Shown: positions 17,714 through 26,525, numbered from the stretch's first letter. The stretch: DNA of 64,000 bases from Neisseria polysaccharea ATCC 43768 (GCA_000176735.1 ADBE01000037.1:1-64000), one strand, 5' to 3'. Numbers and translations are program-made. Notes: generated by a model from the letters alone, not told the origin.

Positions 17714-18063
17714 TTTCTTACTCCGGAAAGTTTCAGACGGCATGGGGGTCGGACCCGGATACTAACCAAGTCCCGTGCCGAATCCGTTTTGCTTTCCTTG
17801 ACGGGAAAGTAGTGGGGCCGACTGAAACGGTTGATGAATAAAAACGCGCTATTTTATCAAAAAACAGTTGCGGCTGCTTGGCTTAATCGGGCGTTTGCGT
17901 GAAAATGGCGGAAGTTGGGTATTTTGACGGGAAAGGGAAAATATGCGGGATGCCGGTATTTTTCAAGGTTGCGGAGAGGATTCTTTGCGTTTTTCCCGTT
18001 CAAGCTGGTACATTCGCCCTGTTTTTAGTTGATGCCGTCTGAAAAAAGGCGGGTGGGGAATTT
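17714..18063. other. Intergenic region upstream of ackA and the ccoS operon
   Basis: 350 bp between divergent genes, so both promoters should be here. One uptake sequence lies at the ackA end (17735-17745) and another at 18032-18043. No gene, repeat or clear operator was seen. Confidence 0.5.
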
Positions 18064-18363
18064 ATGCATTATTTCAGTATTCATGACCAATCGGGACAGC
18101 ATATAGGCTTCTTTGTCTTGCTTGCCGACGATGAATCGGAGGCGCGGCCGCAGAGCGGACGTTTTGCCGTTAAATTGGAAGATGGGGCGGGCAACCATGT
18201 CCTTTCGCCGTTCGGTCAGACGGAAGTCCCCCAGTATTGGCGTGTCGTCAAAGACCGTATCGAGCTGTTTTTTGACGAAGCCCTTGTCGGAACTTTGCGT
18301 AACGAATATCTGACCGTGTCGGGGCAGACTTTTGTTTTGAACGATTTGACAGGGAATATGTGA
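18064..18363 (+). CDS. Conserved hypothetical protein, first gene of the ccoS operon
   Basis: 99 residues, soluble, no signal peptide and no cysteine. It looks like a small beta-rich domain (HYFSIHDQSGQHIGFFVLLA at the start, FVLNDLTGNM at the end). I do not recognise the family. A GGGG-type ribosome-binding site precedes the ATG. Its stop overlaps the ccoS start (TGATG), so translation of the two is coupled, which ties it to the same transcript but does not give a function. Confidence 0.7.
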   Translation: MHYFSIHDQSGQHIGFFVLLADDESEARPQSGRFAVKLEDGAGNHVLSPFGQTEVPQYWRVVKDRIELFFDEALVGTLRNEYLTVSGQTFVLNDLTGNM

Positions 18364-18548
18364 TGGAAAGTATGTTTATTCTGGTACCTATTAGCATTAT
18401 TTTGGCATTTGTTATCGGCTGGTTTTTTTGGTGGTCGGGTAAAAACGGACAGTTTGACGACTTGGAAGGGCCTGCGCACCGCATTTTGATGGATGATGAT
18501 TCGACAAGTAAACTGGTTGAAAAAGAGAAGGAAAACGATGGACGCTAA
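18363..18548 (+). CDS. ccoS: cbb3-type cytochrome oxidase assembly protein CcoS
   Basis: 61 residues. One N-terminal membrane helix (MFILVPISIILAFVIGWFFW) is followed by the family signature KNGQFDDLEGPAHRILMDDD and a charged tail. CcoS is needed for cofactor insertion into cbb3 cytochrome c oxidase, the only terminal aerobic oxidase of Neisseria. It overlaps the preceding gene by one base and the following MFS gene by 11 bases. The ccoNOP structural genes are not in this window. Confidence 0.9.
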   Translation: MESMFILVPISIILAFVIGWFFWWSGKNGQFDDLEGPAHRILMDDDSTSKLVEKEKENDGR

Positions 18549-19848
18549 AAAAGGCGGTTTGGGACTGGTCAAAAGCCGCCGTTTTGCCCCGCTTTTCGGC
18601 ACGCAGTTTCTCGGCGCGTTCAACGACAATGTGTTCAAAACCGCGCTGTTTGTGATGATCAGCTTTTACGGTTTGGGAAAAAACGGCTTCCTGCCCGCCG
18701 GACAGATGTTGAACTTGGGCGCGCTGCTGTTTATTTTGCCGTATTTCCTGTTTTCCGCGCTGTCGGGGCAGTTGAGCAATAAATTCGACAAGGCTGTTTT
18801 GGCACGTTGGGTCAAGGTGCTGGAAATCATCATTATGGCAGTGGCGGCATACGGGTTTTATATCCAGTCTGCTCCGCTGCTTTTGGCCTGTCTGTTTTGC
18901 ATGGGCGCGCAATCGACGCTGTTCGGCCCGCTGAAATACGCCATCCTGCCCGATTATCTCGACGACAAAGAACTGATTATGGGCAACAGCCTGATTGAAT
19001 CCGGTACGTTTATCGCCATCCTGTTCGGTCAGATTTTGGGAACGGCGGTTGCCGGCGCGCCGCCTTGTATTGTCGGGATACTGGTTTTGCTGGTCGCCGT
19101 CGGAGGGACGGCCGGCAGCCTGCTTATGCCGTCCGTACCCGCCAAGGCTGTCGATACCCAAATCGAGTGGAATATTGTCCGGGGTACAAAATCCCTGCTT
19201 CGTGAAACGGTGCGGTACAAACCCGTCTTTACCGCCATTATCGGTATTTCGTGGTTTTGGTTTGTCGGCGCGGTCTATACTACGCAACTGCCGACCTTTA
19301 CCCAAATCCATTTGGGCGGCAACGACAATGTTTTTAACCTGATGCTTGCTTTGTTTTCCATCGGTATTGCCGCCGGTTCGGTACTGTGTGCCAAGTTCAG
19401 CAGAGAACGGCTGATGTTGGCTTGGGTAACGGTTGGTGCGTTCGGTTTGACGGTTTGCGGCCTGGTTTTGGTGTGGCTGACGCACGGTCATCGTTTTGAA
19501 GGGCTGAACGGCATTTTCTGGTTCCTGTCGCAAGGATGGGCATACCCCGTCATGCTGGTGATGATGCTGATCGGCTTTTTCGGCGGCTTCTTCTCCGTTC
19601 CGCTCTATACTTGGCTGCAAACTGCCAGCAGCGAGACTTTCCGTGCCCACGCTGTTGCCGCCAACAATATCATTAACGGTATCTTTATGGTTTCCGCCGC
19701 CGTTTTGAGTGCGGTGCTGCTGTTTTTGTTTGACAGCATTTCACTGCTGTATCTGATTGTCGCCTTGGGCAATATTCCGTTGGCGGTATTTTTGATTAAG
19801 CGCGAAAGGCGGTTTTTAGGTGCGTCGGCAATCAGGAAAAAACCTTGA
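18538..19848 (+). CDS. MFS transporter, LplT-like
   Basis: 436-residue inner-membrane permease with about 12 hydrophobic segments. The early FLGAFNDNVFKTALFVMISF is characteristic of the MFS group containing lysophospholipid transporter LplT. GAQSTLFGPLKYAILPDYL (~125) and GFFGGFFSVPLYTWLQTASS (~340) also fit. In E. coli LplT flips lysophospholipids for reacylation by Aas; no acyltransferase domain is fused or adjacent here, so the substrate is inferred. The start at 18538 overlaps the ccoS 3' end. Confidence 0.8.
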   Translation: MDAKKGGLGLVKSRRFAPLFGTQFLGAFNDNVFKTALFVMISFYGLGKNGFLPAGQMLNLGALLFILPYFLFSALSGQLSNKFDKAVLARWVKVLEIIIMAVAAYGFYIQSAPLLLACLFCMGAQSTLFGPLKYAILPDYLDDKELIMGNSLIESGTFIAILFGQILGTAVAGAPPCIVGILVLLVAVGGTAGSLLMPSVPAKAVDTQIEWNIVRGTKSLLRETVRYKPVFTAIIGISWFWFVGAVYTTQLPTFTQIHLGGNDNVFNLMLALFSIGIAAGSVLCAKFSRERLMLAWVTVGAFGLTVCGLVLVWLTHGHRFEGLNGIFWFLSQGWAYPVMLVMMLIGFFGGFFSVPLYTWLQTASSETFRAHAVAANNIINGIFMVSAAVLSAVLLFLFDSISLLYLIVALGNIPLAVFLIKRERRFLGASAIRKKP

Positions 19849-19897
19849 ATGCCGTCTGAAAAAATCGTCCCCAAAATACACAATACGCCTGCCCAAT

Positions 19898-19971
19898 GTT
19901 GTGAACACGCTGTGAATAAGTGGGTTTGTGCATTGAAATGAAAACAGAAAAATACGCTGCCTAAAAAATAG
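19898..19971. repeat. 74-nt AT-rich repeat, copy B
   Basis: Ungapped match to 16050-16123 at about 81 percent. It lies between an uptake sequence after the MFS gene and the start of dnaQ, so it probably overlaps the dnaQ promoter or leader. Confidence 0.6.
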
Positions 19972-20005
19972 TCAGCAGATGGAAAATTTGAAGAAAGAAG
20001 CAGAC

Positions 20006-20740
20006 ATGATTCAACGCCAAATCATCCTCGATACCGAAACCACCGGTCTGTATGCCGACGGCGGCGACCGCTTGGTCGAGTTTGCCGGTCTGGAAATGGT
20101 CAATCGCCAAATGACCGACAAAAACCTGCACCTTTATGTCCACCCCGAGCGCGATATGCCTGAAGAGGCGGCGAGGGTGCACGGTCTGACGATAGAGGTT
20201 TTGGAAGGGAAAAACGCACCGCCTTTTGCAGAGGTCGGCAGGCAGATTGCCGATTTTCTGCGCGGTGCGGAACTGATTATCCACAATGCCAAATTCGACG
20301 TGGGCTTCCTCAATATGGAGTTCCGCCGGATGGGTCTGCCGACCGTCGAGGAACTCGGCTGTACCGTTACCGATACCCTGGCGATGGCGCGCGAAATGTT
20401 TCCCGGGCAGAAAGCCAGCCTGGATGCCCTGTGCAACCGTTTTTCCGTCGACCGCAGCAAGCGCGTCCTGCATGGCGCACTGATTGACTGCGAGCTTTTG
20501 GGCGAGGTCTATCTTGCTATGACGCGGCGGCAGTTCGACCTGATGGGTGCGGTCGCAGAGGAAAAAATGGAAACCAAACCCGTGGCGCATACCGAAACCA
20601 AACGCAGCGGCAAACTGAAAGTCATCAGGGCGGACGAAAACGAGTTGGCGGAGCACGGGCAATATTTGGACGGCTTGGGCGAGTCCTGTATCTGGCGCAA
20701 GACGCAGATGCCGTCTGAAAACGGCGGGACGGACGCATGA
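20006..20740 (+). CDS. dnaQ: DNA polymerase III epsilon subunit (3'-5' proofreading exonuclease)
   Basis: 244-residue DEDDh exonuclease. ExoI is QIILDTETTGLY (catalytic Asp and Glu), ExoII is ELIIHNAKFDVGFLNMEF (~95), and ExoIII is HGALIDCELLGEVYLAM (~160, general-base His). After ~180 comes the linker that binds the polymerase alpha subunit. The start at 20006 puts the ExoI motif at the normal distance; an in-frame ATG at 19979 is possible. The last residues ([10 protein letters not shown]) include an uptake sequence. The stop overlaps ispD (ATGA). Confidence 0.94.
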   Translation: MIQRQIILDTETTGLYADGGDRLVEFAGLEMVNRQMTDKNLHLYVHPERDMPEEAARVHGLTIEVLEGKNAPPFAEVGRQIADFLRGAELIIHNAKFDVGFLNMEFRRMGLPTVEELGCTVTDTLAMAREMFPGQKASLDALCNRFSVDRSKRVLHGALIDCELLGEVYLAMTRRQFDLMGAVAEEKMETKPVAHTETKRSGKLKVIRADENELAEHGQYLDGLGESCIWRKTQMPSENGGTDA

Positions 20741-21426
20741 AACGCAAAAATATCGCGCTGATTCCCGCCGCCGGCATCGGGGCGCGTTTCGGTGCGGACA
20801 AACCCAAGCAGTATGTCGAAATCGGCGGAAAAACGGTTCTGGAGTATACGGTTTGCATTTTTCAAAATCATCCGTCCATCGATATGACGGTTGTCGTCGT
20901 ATCGCCGGAAGATGTCCTTGCCGATGGTTTTCAGACGGCATTTGCCGGTGTGGAAGTCTGGAAAATCGGAGGGCGGAGCCGCGCCGAAACTGTCCGCAAC
21001 GGTGTGGCAAAACTGTTGGAAACCGGTTTGGCGGCGGAAACCGACAATATTCTGGTACACGATGCCGCCCGATGCTGCCTGCCGTCTGAAGCCCTGACGC
21101 GGTTGATAGAACAGGCGGGCAACGCTGCCGAAGGCGGAATTTTGGCAATTCCCGTTGCCGATACGCTCAAGCGTGCGGACGGTGGGAATATTAGTGCAAC
21201 CGTCGAGCGGACGGGCCTTTGGCAGGCACAAACGCCGCAGCTTTTCCGCGCCGGGCTGCTGTGCCGCGCATTGGCTGCGGAAAACTTGGAAGGCATTACC
21301 GATGAAGCCTCCGCCGTCGAAAAATTGGGCATCCGCCCTTTGCTGGTGCAGGGCGACGCGCGTAATTTGAAACTGACGCAGCCGCAGGACGCATACATCG
21401 TCAGGCTGCTGCTCGATGCCGTCTGA
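20737..21426 (+). CDS. ispD: 2-C-methyl-D-erythritol 4-phosphate cytidylyltransferase
   Basis: 229 residues; third step of the MEP isoprenoid pathway, making CDP-ME from MEP and CTP. The nucleotide-binding start [20 protein letters not shown] has the conserved Arg and Lys; [28 protein letters not shown] and [13 protein letters not shown] complete the family pattern. It overlaps dnaQ by 4 bp and is followed by ispF after 31 bp. Its stop codon TGA is the end of an uptake sequence (GATGCCGTCTGA). Two further uptake cores lie inside the gene. Confidence 0.95.
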   Translation: MKRKNIALIPAAGIGARFGADKPKQYVEIGGKTVLEYTVCIFQNHPSIDMTVVVVSPEDVLADGFQTAFAGVEVWKIGGRSRAETVRNGVAKLLETGLAAETDNILVHDAARCCLPSEALTRLIEQAGNAAEGGILAIPVADTLKRADGGNISATVERTGLWQAQTPQLFRAGLLCRALAAENLEGITDEASAVEKLGIRPLLVQGDARNLKLTQPQDAYIVRLLLDAV

Positions 21427-21457
21427 ACTTCAATTCAAACCATCAGGAACACAAACG

Positions 21458-21940
21458 ATGACAAACATCCGTATCGGACAGGGCTACGATGTCCACCAAC
21501 TGAGCGAAGGCAGAAAGCTGATACTCGGCGGAGTTGAAATCCCATTTGAAAAAGGACTGCTCGGACATTCCGATGCCGACGCGCTGTTGCACGCCATTAC
21601 CGACGCGCTGCTCGGTGCGGCAGGTTTGGGCGACATCGGCAGCCATTTCCCCGATACCGCCGCAGAGTTTAAAGATGCGGACAGTCGCGTCCTTTTGCGT
21701 GCGGCGTATCAAAGCGTTCAGGCGCAGGGTTGGCAGGTGGCCAATGTCGATACGACCGTGATTGCACAGAAACCCAAACTCGCGCCGCACATTCCGCAAA
21801 TGCGTGCCAACATCGCCGCCGATTTGGGCATAGACATTTCGTGCGTCAACATCAAAGGCAAAACCAACGAAAAACTCGGTTATCTCGGGCGCATGGAAGG
21901 CATAGAGGCGCAGGCGGCGGTATTGCTGGTACGGATTTGA
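21458..21940 (+). CDS. ispF: 2-C-methyl-D-erythritol 2,4-cyclodiphosphate synthase
   Basis: 160 residues; fifth step of the MEP pathway, cyclising CDP-ME-2-phosphate to MEcPP. The metal-binding start [20 protein letters not shown], the [20 protein letters not shown] helix and DIGSHFPDT are all present, as is the C-terminal [21 protein letters not shown] start at ATG 21458; an earlier frame would merely translate the uptake sequence that ends ispD. It is co-transcribed with dnaQ-ispD and probably rpiA. Confidence 0.96.
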   Translation: MTNIRIGQGYDVHQLSEGRKLILGGVEIPFEKGLLGHSDADALLHAITDALLGAAGLGDIGSHFPDTAAEFKDADSRVLLRAAYQSVQAQGWQVANVDTTVIAQKPKLAPHIPQMRANIAADLGIDISCVNIKGKTNEKLGYLGRMEGIEAQAAVLLVRI

Positions 21941-22016
21941 ACGCGGCGGGCAGGACGTGCAAAAAAATGTTAAGATTGCGGCTGTTTGTTGATACGGTTT
22001 CCCAAAGGACAAAAAT

Positions 22017-22688
22017 ATGACGACACAAGACGAACTCAAGCGCATCGCCGCCGAAAAAGCAGTCGAATTCGTACCCGAAAATGAATATATCGGCATCGGT
22101 ACCGGCTCGACCATCAACTTTTTCATCGAAGCCTTGGGTAAGAGCGGTAAAAAAATCAAAGGCGCGGTATCTACTTCCAAAAAATCCAGCGAACTGCTTG
22201 CCCGGTACGACATTCCGGTCGTTTCCCTGAACGAAGTGTCCGGTTTGGCGGTCTATATCGACGGTGCGGACGAAGTCAACCACGCCCTGCAAATGATTAA
22301 GGGCGGCGGCGGCGCGCACCTCAACGAAAAAATCGTCGCCAGCGCATCAGAAAAATTCATCTGCATTGCGGATGAAAGCAAATATGTTTCACGTTTGGGC
22401 AAATTCCCTCTGCCCGTAGAAGTCGTCGAAAGCGCGCGCTCCCTTGTTTCGCGCAAACTGCTCGCTATGGGCGGACAGCCTGAATTGCGTATCGGCTACA
22501 CCACGTTTTACGGCAACCAAATTGTCGATGTCCACGGCTTGAATATCGACAAACCGCTGACGATGGAAGATGAAATCAACAAAATCACCGGCGTGCTCGA
22601 AAACGGCATATTCGCCCGAGATGCCGCCGACGTGTTGATTTTAGGTACGGAAGAGGGCGCGAAAGTCATCTATCCCTGCCAAGGGTAA
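22017..22688 (+). CDS. rpiA: Ribose-5-phosphate isomerase A
   Basis: 223-residue cytoplasmic enzyme of the pentose phosphate pathway. Motifs: EYIGIGTGSTINFFIEAL (phosphate loop), YIDGADEVNHALQMIKGGGG (~80-100) with HLNEKIVAS, then ADESKYVSRLGKFPLPVEV. Length matches the family. It starts 76 bp after ispF and ends before an uptake-sequence terminator at 22702-22741, which closes the dnaQ-ispD-ispF-rpiA run. Confidence 0.96.
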   Translation: MTTQDELKRIAAEKAVEFVPENEYIGIGTGSTINFFIEALGKSGKKIKGAVSTSKKSSELLARYDIPVVSLNEVSGLAVYIDGADEVNHALQMIKGGGGAHLNEKIVASASEKFICIADESKYVSRLGKFPLPVEVVESARSLVSRKLLAMGGQPELRIGYTTFYGNQIVDVHGLNIDKPLTMEDEINKITGVLENGIFARDAADVLILGTEEGAKVIYPCQG

Positions 22689-22701
22689 TCCTGACGTTAA
22701 G

Positions 22702-22741
22702 ATGCCGTCTGAAATCCGGTTCCGATATGTTCAGACGGCAT
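22702..22741 (+). terminator. Inverted uptake-sequence terminator after rpiA
   Basis: ATGCCGTCTGAAAT and TTCAGACGGCAT form a hairpin with a 14-nt loop. The downstream T run is weak. Confidence 0.65.
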
Positions 22742-22756
22742 CGGCATTTGAAAAAT

Positions 22757-23428
22757 ATGCAGATTAAAAAAATTATGAAATGGCTTCCCGTCGCCCTGTC
22801 GCTTTTGGGTGCGTTGGGTTATACGGGGTACGGCAGCGAGGCGGTGCGGACGGCGGTTGCCGTACTCGACGTACTCGGCACGGCAGGGGACGTGGGTTCC
22901 GACGCGCCCGCCCGCCGCCGAGTATCGGCGAAATCCGGCCACCGCTATACAGGCACGGTGTCCAAAGTCTATGACGGCGACACCCTGCACGTCATCGACG
23001 GCGACGGCGCAAAACACAAAATCCGTATGGCGTATATCGATGCGCCGGAGATGAAGCAGGCTTACGGCACGCGTTCGCGCGACAACCTGCGCGCGGCGGC
23101 GGAAGGCAGGAAAGTCAGCGTGCGCGTGTTCGATACCGACCGCTATCAGCGCGAAGTGGCGCAGGTTTTTGTCGGCAAAACCGATTTGAACCTGATGCAG
23201 GTGCAGGACGGGGCGGCGTGGCATTATAAAAGTTATGCTAAAGAACAGCAGGATAAGGCGGATTTTGCCGACTATGCCGACGCTCAAATTCAGGCGGAAA
23301 GGGAACGCAAAGGATTGTGGAAAGCTAAAAATCCGCAAGCGCCGTGGACGTACCGCCGGGCAGGCAGGAACGGCGGGGGCAATAAGGATTGGATGGATTC
23401 CGTGGGCGAATGGTTGGGCATTTGGTAA
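22757..23428 (+). CDS. nuc: Secreted thermonuclease (SNase-like)
   Basis: 223-residue Ca-dependent nuclease. A hydrophobic N-terminus after MQIKKIMKW is a signal peptide, and residues ~68-210 form the staphylococcal nuclease domain: SKVYDGDTLHVI, HKIRMAYIDAPEMKQAYG with the catalytic Arg and Asp, DTDRYQREVAQVFVGKTDLN, and ERERKGLWKAKNP. Gonococcal Nuc of this type degrades neutrophil extracellular traps and remodels biofilm DNA. I infer the same role here from family and layout (rpiA then nuc). ATG 22757 was chosen; ATG 22775 is also possible. Confidence 0.88.
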   Translation: MQIKKIMKWLPVALSLLGALGYTGYGSEAVRTAVAVLDVLGTAGDVGSDAPARRRVSAKSGHRYTGTVSKVYDGDTLHVIDGDGAKHKIRMAYIDAPEMKQAYGTRSRDNLRAAAEGRKVSVRVFDTDRYQREVAQVFVGKTDLNLMQVQDGAAWHYKSYAKEQQDKADFADYADAQIQAERERKGLWKAKNPQAPWTYRRAGRNGGGNKDWMDSVGEWLGIW

Positions 23429-23606
23429 AGACACCGCATGGCTTTGAACGGCAAATGCCGTCTGAAAACCGCGCGCCCTGCATTTTTGCGGAGACGCGCA
23501 ACCGCCGTCCGCCGCAATAAAAAAGTTCAGGCGGCGGTTTTTACGGTAAAATGGCGGATTATTTTGCAACGGCGGCAATTCCGCCGGTTTTTGATACGGA
23601 CACTAT

Positions 23607-24353
23607 ATGGATTTTCGTTTTGACATTATTTACGAATACCGCTGGATGTTCCTTTATGGCGCACTGACGACACTGGGGCTGACGGTCGTGGCGACGGCGG
23701 GTGGTTCGGTATTGGGGCTGTTGTTGGCGTTGGCGCGCCTGATTCACTTGGAAAAAGCCGGTGCGCCGATGCGCGCGCTGGCGTGGGCGTTGCGTAAGTT
23801 TTCCCTGTTGTACGTTACCCTGTTCCGGGGTACGCCGCTGTTTGTGCAGATTGTGATTTGGGCGTATGTGTGGTTTCTGTTTTTCGTCAATTCTTCAGAC
23901 GGCATTTTGGTCAGCGGCGAGGCGGCAGTCGAGCTGCGTCGCGGATACGGCCCGCTGATTGCCGGTTCTTTGGCACTGATCGCCAACTCGGGGGCGTATA
24001 TCTGTGAGATTTTCCGCGCGGGCATCCAGTCTATAGACAAAGGGCAGATGGAGGCGGCGCGTTCTTTGGGTATGACTTATCCGCAGGCGATGCGCTATGT
24101 GATTCTGCCGCAGGCATTGCGCCGTATGCTGCCGCCTTTGGCAAGCGAGTTCATCACGCTCTTGAAAGACAGCTCGCTGCTGTCGGTCATTGCCGTGCCG
24201 GAGTTGTCCTATGTTCAGAAAACGATTACGGGCCGGTATTCGGTTTATGAAGAACCGCTTTATACCGTCGCCCTGATTTATCTTCTGATGACGACTTTCT
24301 TAGGCTGGATATTCCTGCGTTTGGAAAAACGTTACAATCCGCAACACCGCTGA
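23607..24353 (+). CDS. Polar amino acid ABC transporter permease
   Basis: 248-residue inner-membrane permease of the HisM/GlnP type with five or so hydrophobic segments. The ATPase-coupling EAA loop is EAARSLGMTYPQAMRYVILP (~145-165), followed by LLKDSSLLSVIAVPELSY. The N-terminal twin segment GALTTLGLTVVATAGGSVLG and LYVTLFRGTPLFVQ are typical of this family. No ATPase or binding-protein gene is adjacent, so the substrate is unknown and its partners must lie elsewhere. An uptake sequence within the gene encodes SSDGIL. Confidence 0.88.
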   Translation: MDFRFDIIYEYRWMFLYGALTTLGLTVVATAGGSVLGLLLALARLIHLEKAGAPMRALAWALRKFSLLYVTLFRGTPLFVQIVIWAYVWFLFFVNSSDGILVSGEAAVELRRGYGPLIAGSLALIANSGAYICEIFRAGIQSIDKGQMEAARSLGMTYPQAMRYVILPQALRRMLPPLASEFITLLKDSSLLSVIAVPELSYVQKTITGRYSVYEEPLYTVALIYLLMTTFLGWIFLRLEKRYNPQHR

Positions 24354-24440
24354 TTGGAATCATATCAACAAAAAGCTGCCCGGGTATTCATTTGAGGCGG
24401 CTTTTTTGTGGCAAATTTACATTCAAAGAGAAAACGCCCT

Positions 24441-24470
24441 ATGCCGTCTGAAAGTTTTTCAGACGGCATC
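24441..24470 (+). terminator. Inverted uptake-sequence hairpin after the ABC permease
   Basis: ATGCCGTCTGAAAG pairs with TTTCAGACGGCAT with almost no loop. It lies 88 nt beyond the permease stop. A second hairpin sequence (AAAAAGCTGCC...GGCGGCTTTTTT, 24370-24408) sits between them and is the better terminator. Confidence 0.65.
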
Positions 24471-24539
24471 TGTCAGCCTCACGCAAGAGGGAATCCCATC
24501 TGTTTGGTTTCAATTTTTTGGGGTGATGTATGAGCCGTC

Positions 24540-24953
24540 ATTCCCGCGCAGGCGGGAATCCTGTCCGTTCGGTTTCCGTTGTTTTTGAGTTTCGGTTTTT
24601 CCGATAAATTTCTGCAGTTTCCGGATCTGGATTCCCGCTTTCGCGGGAATGACGAATCCATCCATACGGAAACCTGCACCACGTCATTCCTACGAACCTA
24701 CATCCCGTCATTCCCACGAAAGTGGGAATCCAGAACGTAAAATCTGAAGAAACCGTTTTATCCGATAAGTTTCCGCACCGACAGACCTAGATTCCCGCCT
24801 GCGCGGGAACGACGGCGGCGGCGTTTCAGTTATTTCCGATAAATTCCCGTGGCTTTGGGTTTCCGGATTCCCGCTTTCGCGGGAATGACGGCGGAGAAGT
24901 TTCGGTTTTTCCGATAAATTCCCGTGGCTTTGGATTCCCGCCTGCGCGGGAAT
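24540..24953. repeat. dRS3 repeat array (NIME-type), six copies
   Basis: Six 20-bp ATTCCC-N8-GGGAAT units stand at 24540, 24631, 24710, 24791 (last base C), 24867 and 24934. They are separated by 47-71 bp of related spacer sequence such as TTTCGGTTTTTCCGATAAAT. This is the Neisseria intergenic mosaic element pattern. dRS3 units are attachment sites for filamentous Nf prophages and promote recombination of neighbouring genes. The array fills the gap between the ABC permease and the sulfatase-like gene. Confidence 0.93.
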
Positions 24954-25064
24954 GACGGTGGATGGTTTCTGTTTTTTTGATAACTTCCTGTGATTTTGGA
25001 TTTTTGGATTCTTACAAAGCGACGATGAAAAAAGTGGGCTTGAGGGGGTCGGCCTGTCTGCAAA

Positions 25065-25101
25065 ATGCCGTCTGAAGGCTGTTGGTGCGTTCAGACGGCA
25101 T
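25065..25101 (-). terminator. Inverted uptake-sequence terminator of the sulfatase-like gene
   Basis: ATGCCGTCTGAA faces TTCAGACGGCAT, with the 3' side on the minus strand leading into AAAATG-complement T run. It begins 6 nt after the sulfatase-like stop. Confidence 0.75.
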
Positions 25102-25106
25102 TGTTG

Positions 25107-26525
25107 TTATTTGATTTTGAAGTGCAGCCAGGCGACGTGCCCCTGTTTGAGGTAGCGGAAGGTTTCATTGAGGTTGCCGACGGGCGGCGGATGGTCGCCG
25201 ACGATGATGACTTCCGTGCCTTTCATTTCGGGGCGTCGGATTAAATCCGCCAGTTGGTCGAAGAATTGGGTGTGCAGGCTGAAATTGCGGCAGAGGTCGG
25301 TTTCGGCGGGCAGGCCGTATTCGGTGCATTTGAGCCTGTGGTTGAAAATGTCGGATTCGGGATAGTCGGCGTGGCTGGTCAGCGTCATCCAGTAAAACAG
25401 TCCCTTGTCGTGTTTTTTGAAAAATGCCGACACTTCGCCGAACAGCTCGCTGTCGCACACGCCGCCGAAAATGGCGCAGGTTTTTTTACCGATCAGGTTT
25501 TCGGCGGTTTTGATTTCTTGAAAGCCCGCCCTCGGATACCAGCTGAAGCGGTCGTAAAGCGAACTGCCCGCGCCGTGCATCGCAAAGGTGGCGTAACCTT
25601 CTTGTTTCAAACGGTTGGGGAGGCAGCGGGCAAATTTTTCGTCGGGCGCGCGGCGCAGTGCAAACCCGCGCAAACCGCCGTAGGCGCACAGTTCGCGCAT
25701 TTCGCCTTCGACCGTCGCGCCGATAAAGGGAAAACTGCCGCTTTCCCAAACCGAAAAACGGTCTTTTTGCGCCAGCAGTTTGGCAAAAGTGGCGTTTTGA
25801 AGTTCGGGATTGGCCGGCAGCCCCCAAGATTCGGCGACGATAAAGAGGATTTTTTGAGATTTCGGCTCGTTCAGATGCGTGGCGGCACGCTGCTGATTGC
25901 CCAAGGGGAGGAAGACGGGATCGACCAGGCCGGCGGTAATAAAGTCGGCATTCTGGCTGACGGTGTAGAGCATCGCCTGACTTTTGGCGTAATAGAAGTT
26001 GTTTGCGCCGAAGATATTGGCCATCCGCCCCCGGTCGTAGTAACTCAAATGGCCGGTGAAATAGCCGGCTGCCGCCACAACGGCGGCGCAGACGGCAATG
26101 TGTCGGAAGTCGGTTTTGGCGGTGGCTTTCTGCAACACAAACGGCATCGCCAGCATATACAGCAGCAACAGCCCGGTCATTATCTGATAAGGGGCGGGGG
26201 CGGTCAGGATGAAGGGGACGAGGTTGATGGCGCCGATGAGGTCCATAAAAGGGAAAAGCTGGATCACCATCATCAGCCCGTCAAACAAAACTGCCAGCCA
26301 AAACGCCAATACGCCGGTAATTTTGACGAAACGCCAAGGCAGGGCGATCAGCAGCGCGGCGGGAAGGTAGTCCAAATTGACAATCGGGCGGGCGGTGGCG
26401 GTCAGCAGTGCCAAAACCCAAAACATCGCATTGGGAGCCAGCAGTATCAGCAGGGACAGCAGCAGCCGTTTCGGCAGGAATGGCGGCAGCGTCCATTGTT
26501 TGGAGAGCAGGGCGTGAATATTCAT
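25107..26525 (-). CDS. Inner-membrane sulfatase/phosphoethanolamine-transferase-like protein
   Basis: 472 residues. About five membrane helices fill residues 20-170 (LLLSLLILLAPNAMFWVLAL; ITGVLAFWLAVLFDGLMMVI). A periplasmic alkaline-phosphatase-fold domain follows: ILFIVAESWGL (~225), FPFIGATVEGEMRELCAYGG with the likely catalytic Thr, MHGAGSSLYDR, FYWMTLTSHADYP, and VIIVGDHPPPVG (metal-binding Asp-His, ~450). The layout resembles LptA/EptA-type and LtaS-type transferases, but the substrate is unknown. The ATG and its AAGGAAA site lie inside a REP2-like repeat, and an (AAGC)11 tract lies about 390 bp upstream, so expression may be phase-variable. Confidence 0.8.
   Translation of the reverse strand: MNIHALLSKQWTLPPFLPKRLLLSLLILLAPNAMFWVLALLTATARPIVNLDYLPAALLIALPWRFVKITGVLAFWLAVLFDGLMMVIQLFPFMDLIGAINLVPFILTAPAPYQIMTGLLLLYMLAMPFVLQKATAKTDFRHIAVCAAVVAAAGYFTGHLSYYDRGRMANIFGANNFYYAKSQAMLYTVSQNADFITAGLVDPVFLPLGNQQRAATHLNEPKSQKILFIVAESWGLPANPELQNATFAKLLAQKDRFSVWESGSFPFIGATVEGEMRELCAYGGLRGFALRRAPDEKFARCLPNRLKQEGYATFAMHGAGSSLYDRFSWYPRAGFQEIKTAENLIGKKTCAIFGGVCDSELFGEVSAFFKKHDKGLFYWMTLTSHADYPESDIFNHRLKCTEYGLPAETDLCRNFSLHTQFFDQLADLIRRPEMKGTEVIIVGDHPPPVGNLNETFRYLKQGHVAWLHFKIK

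Noticed and set aside
24540-24953. Regularly spaced repeats as a CRISPR array
   Set aside because: The repeats are the palindromic dRS3 type, spacers are similar to each other, and there are no cas genes.
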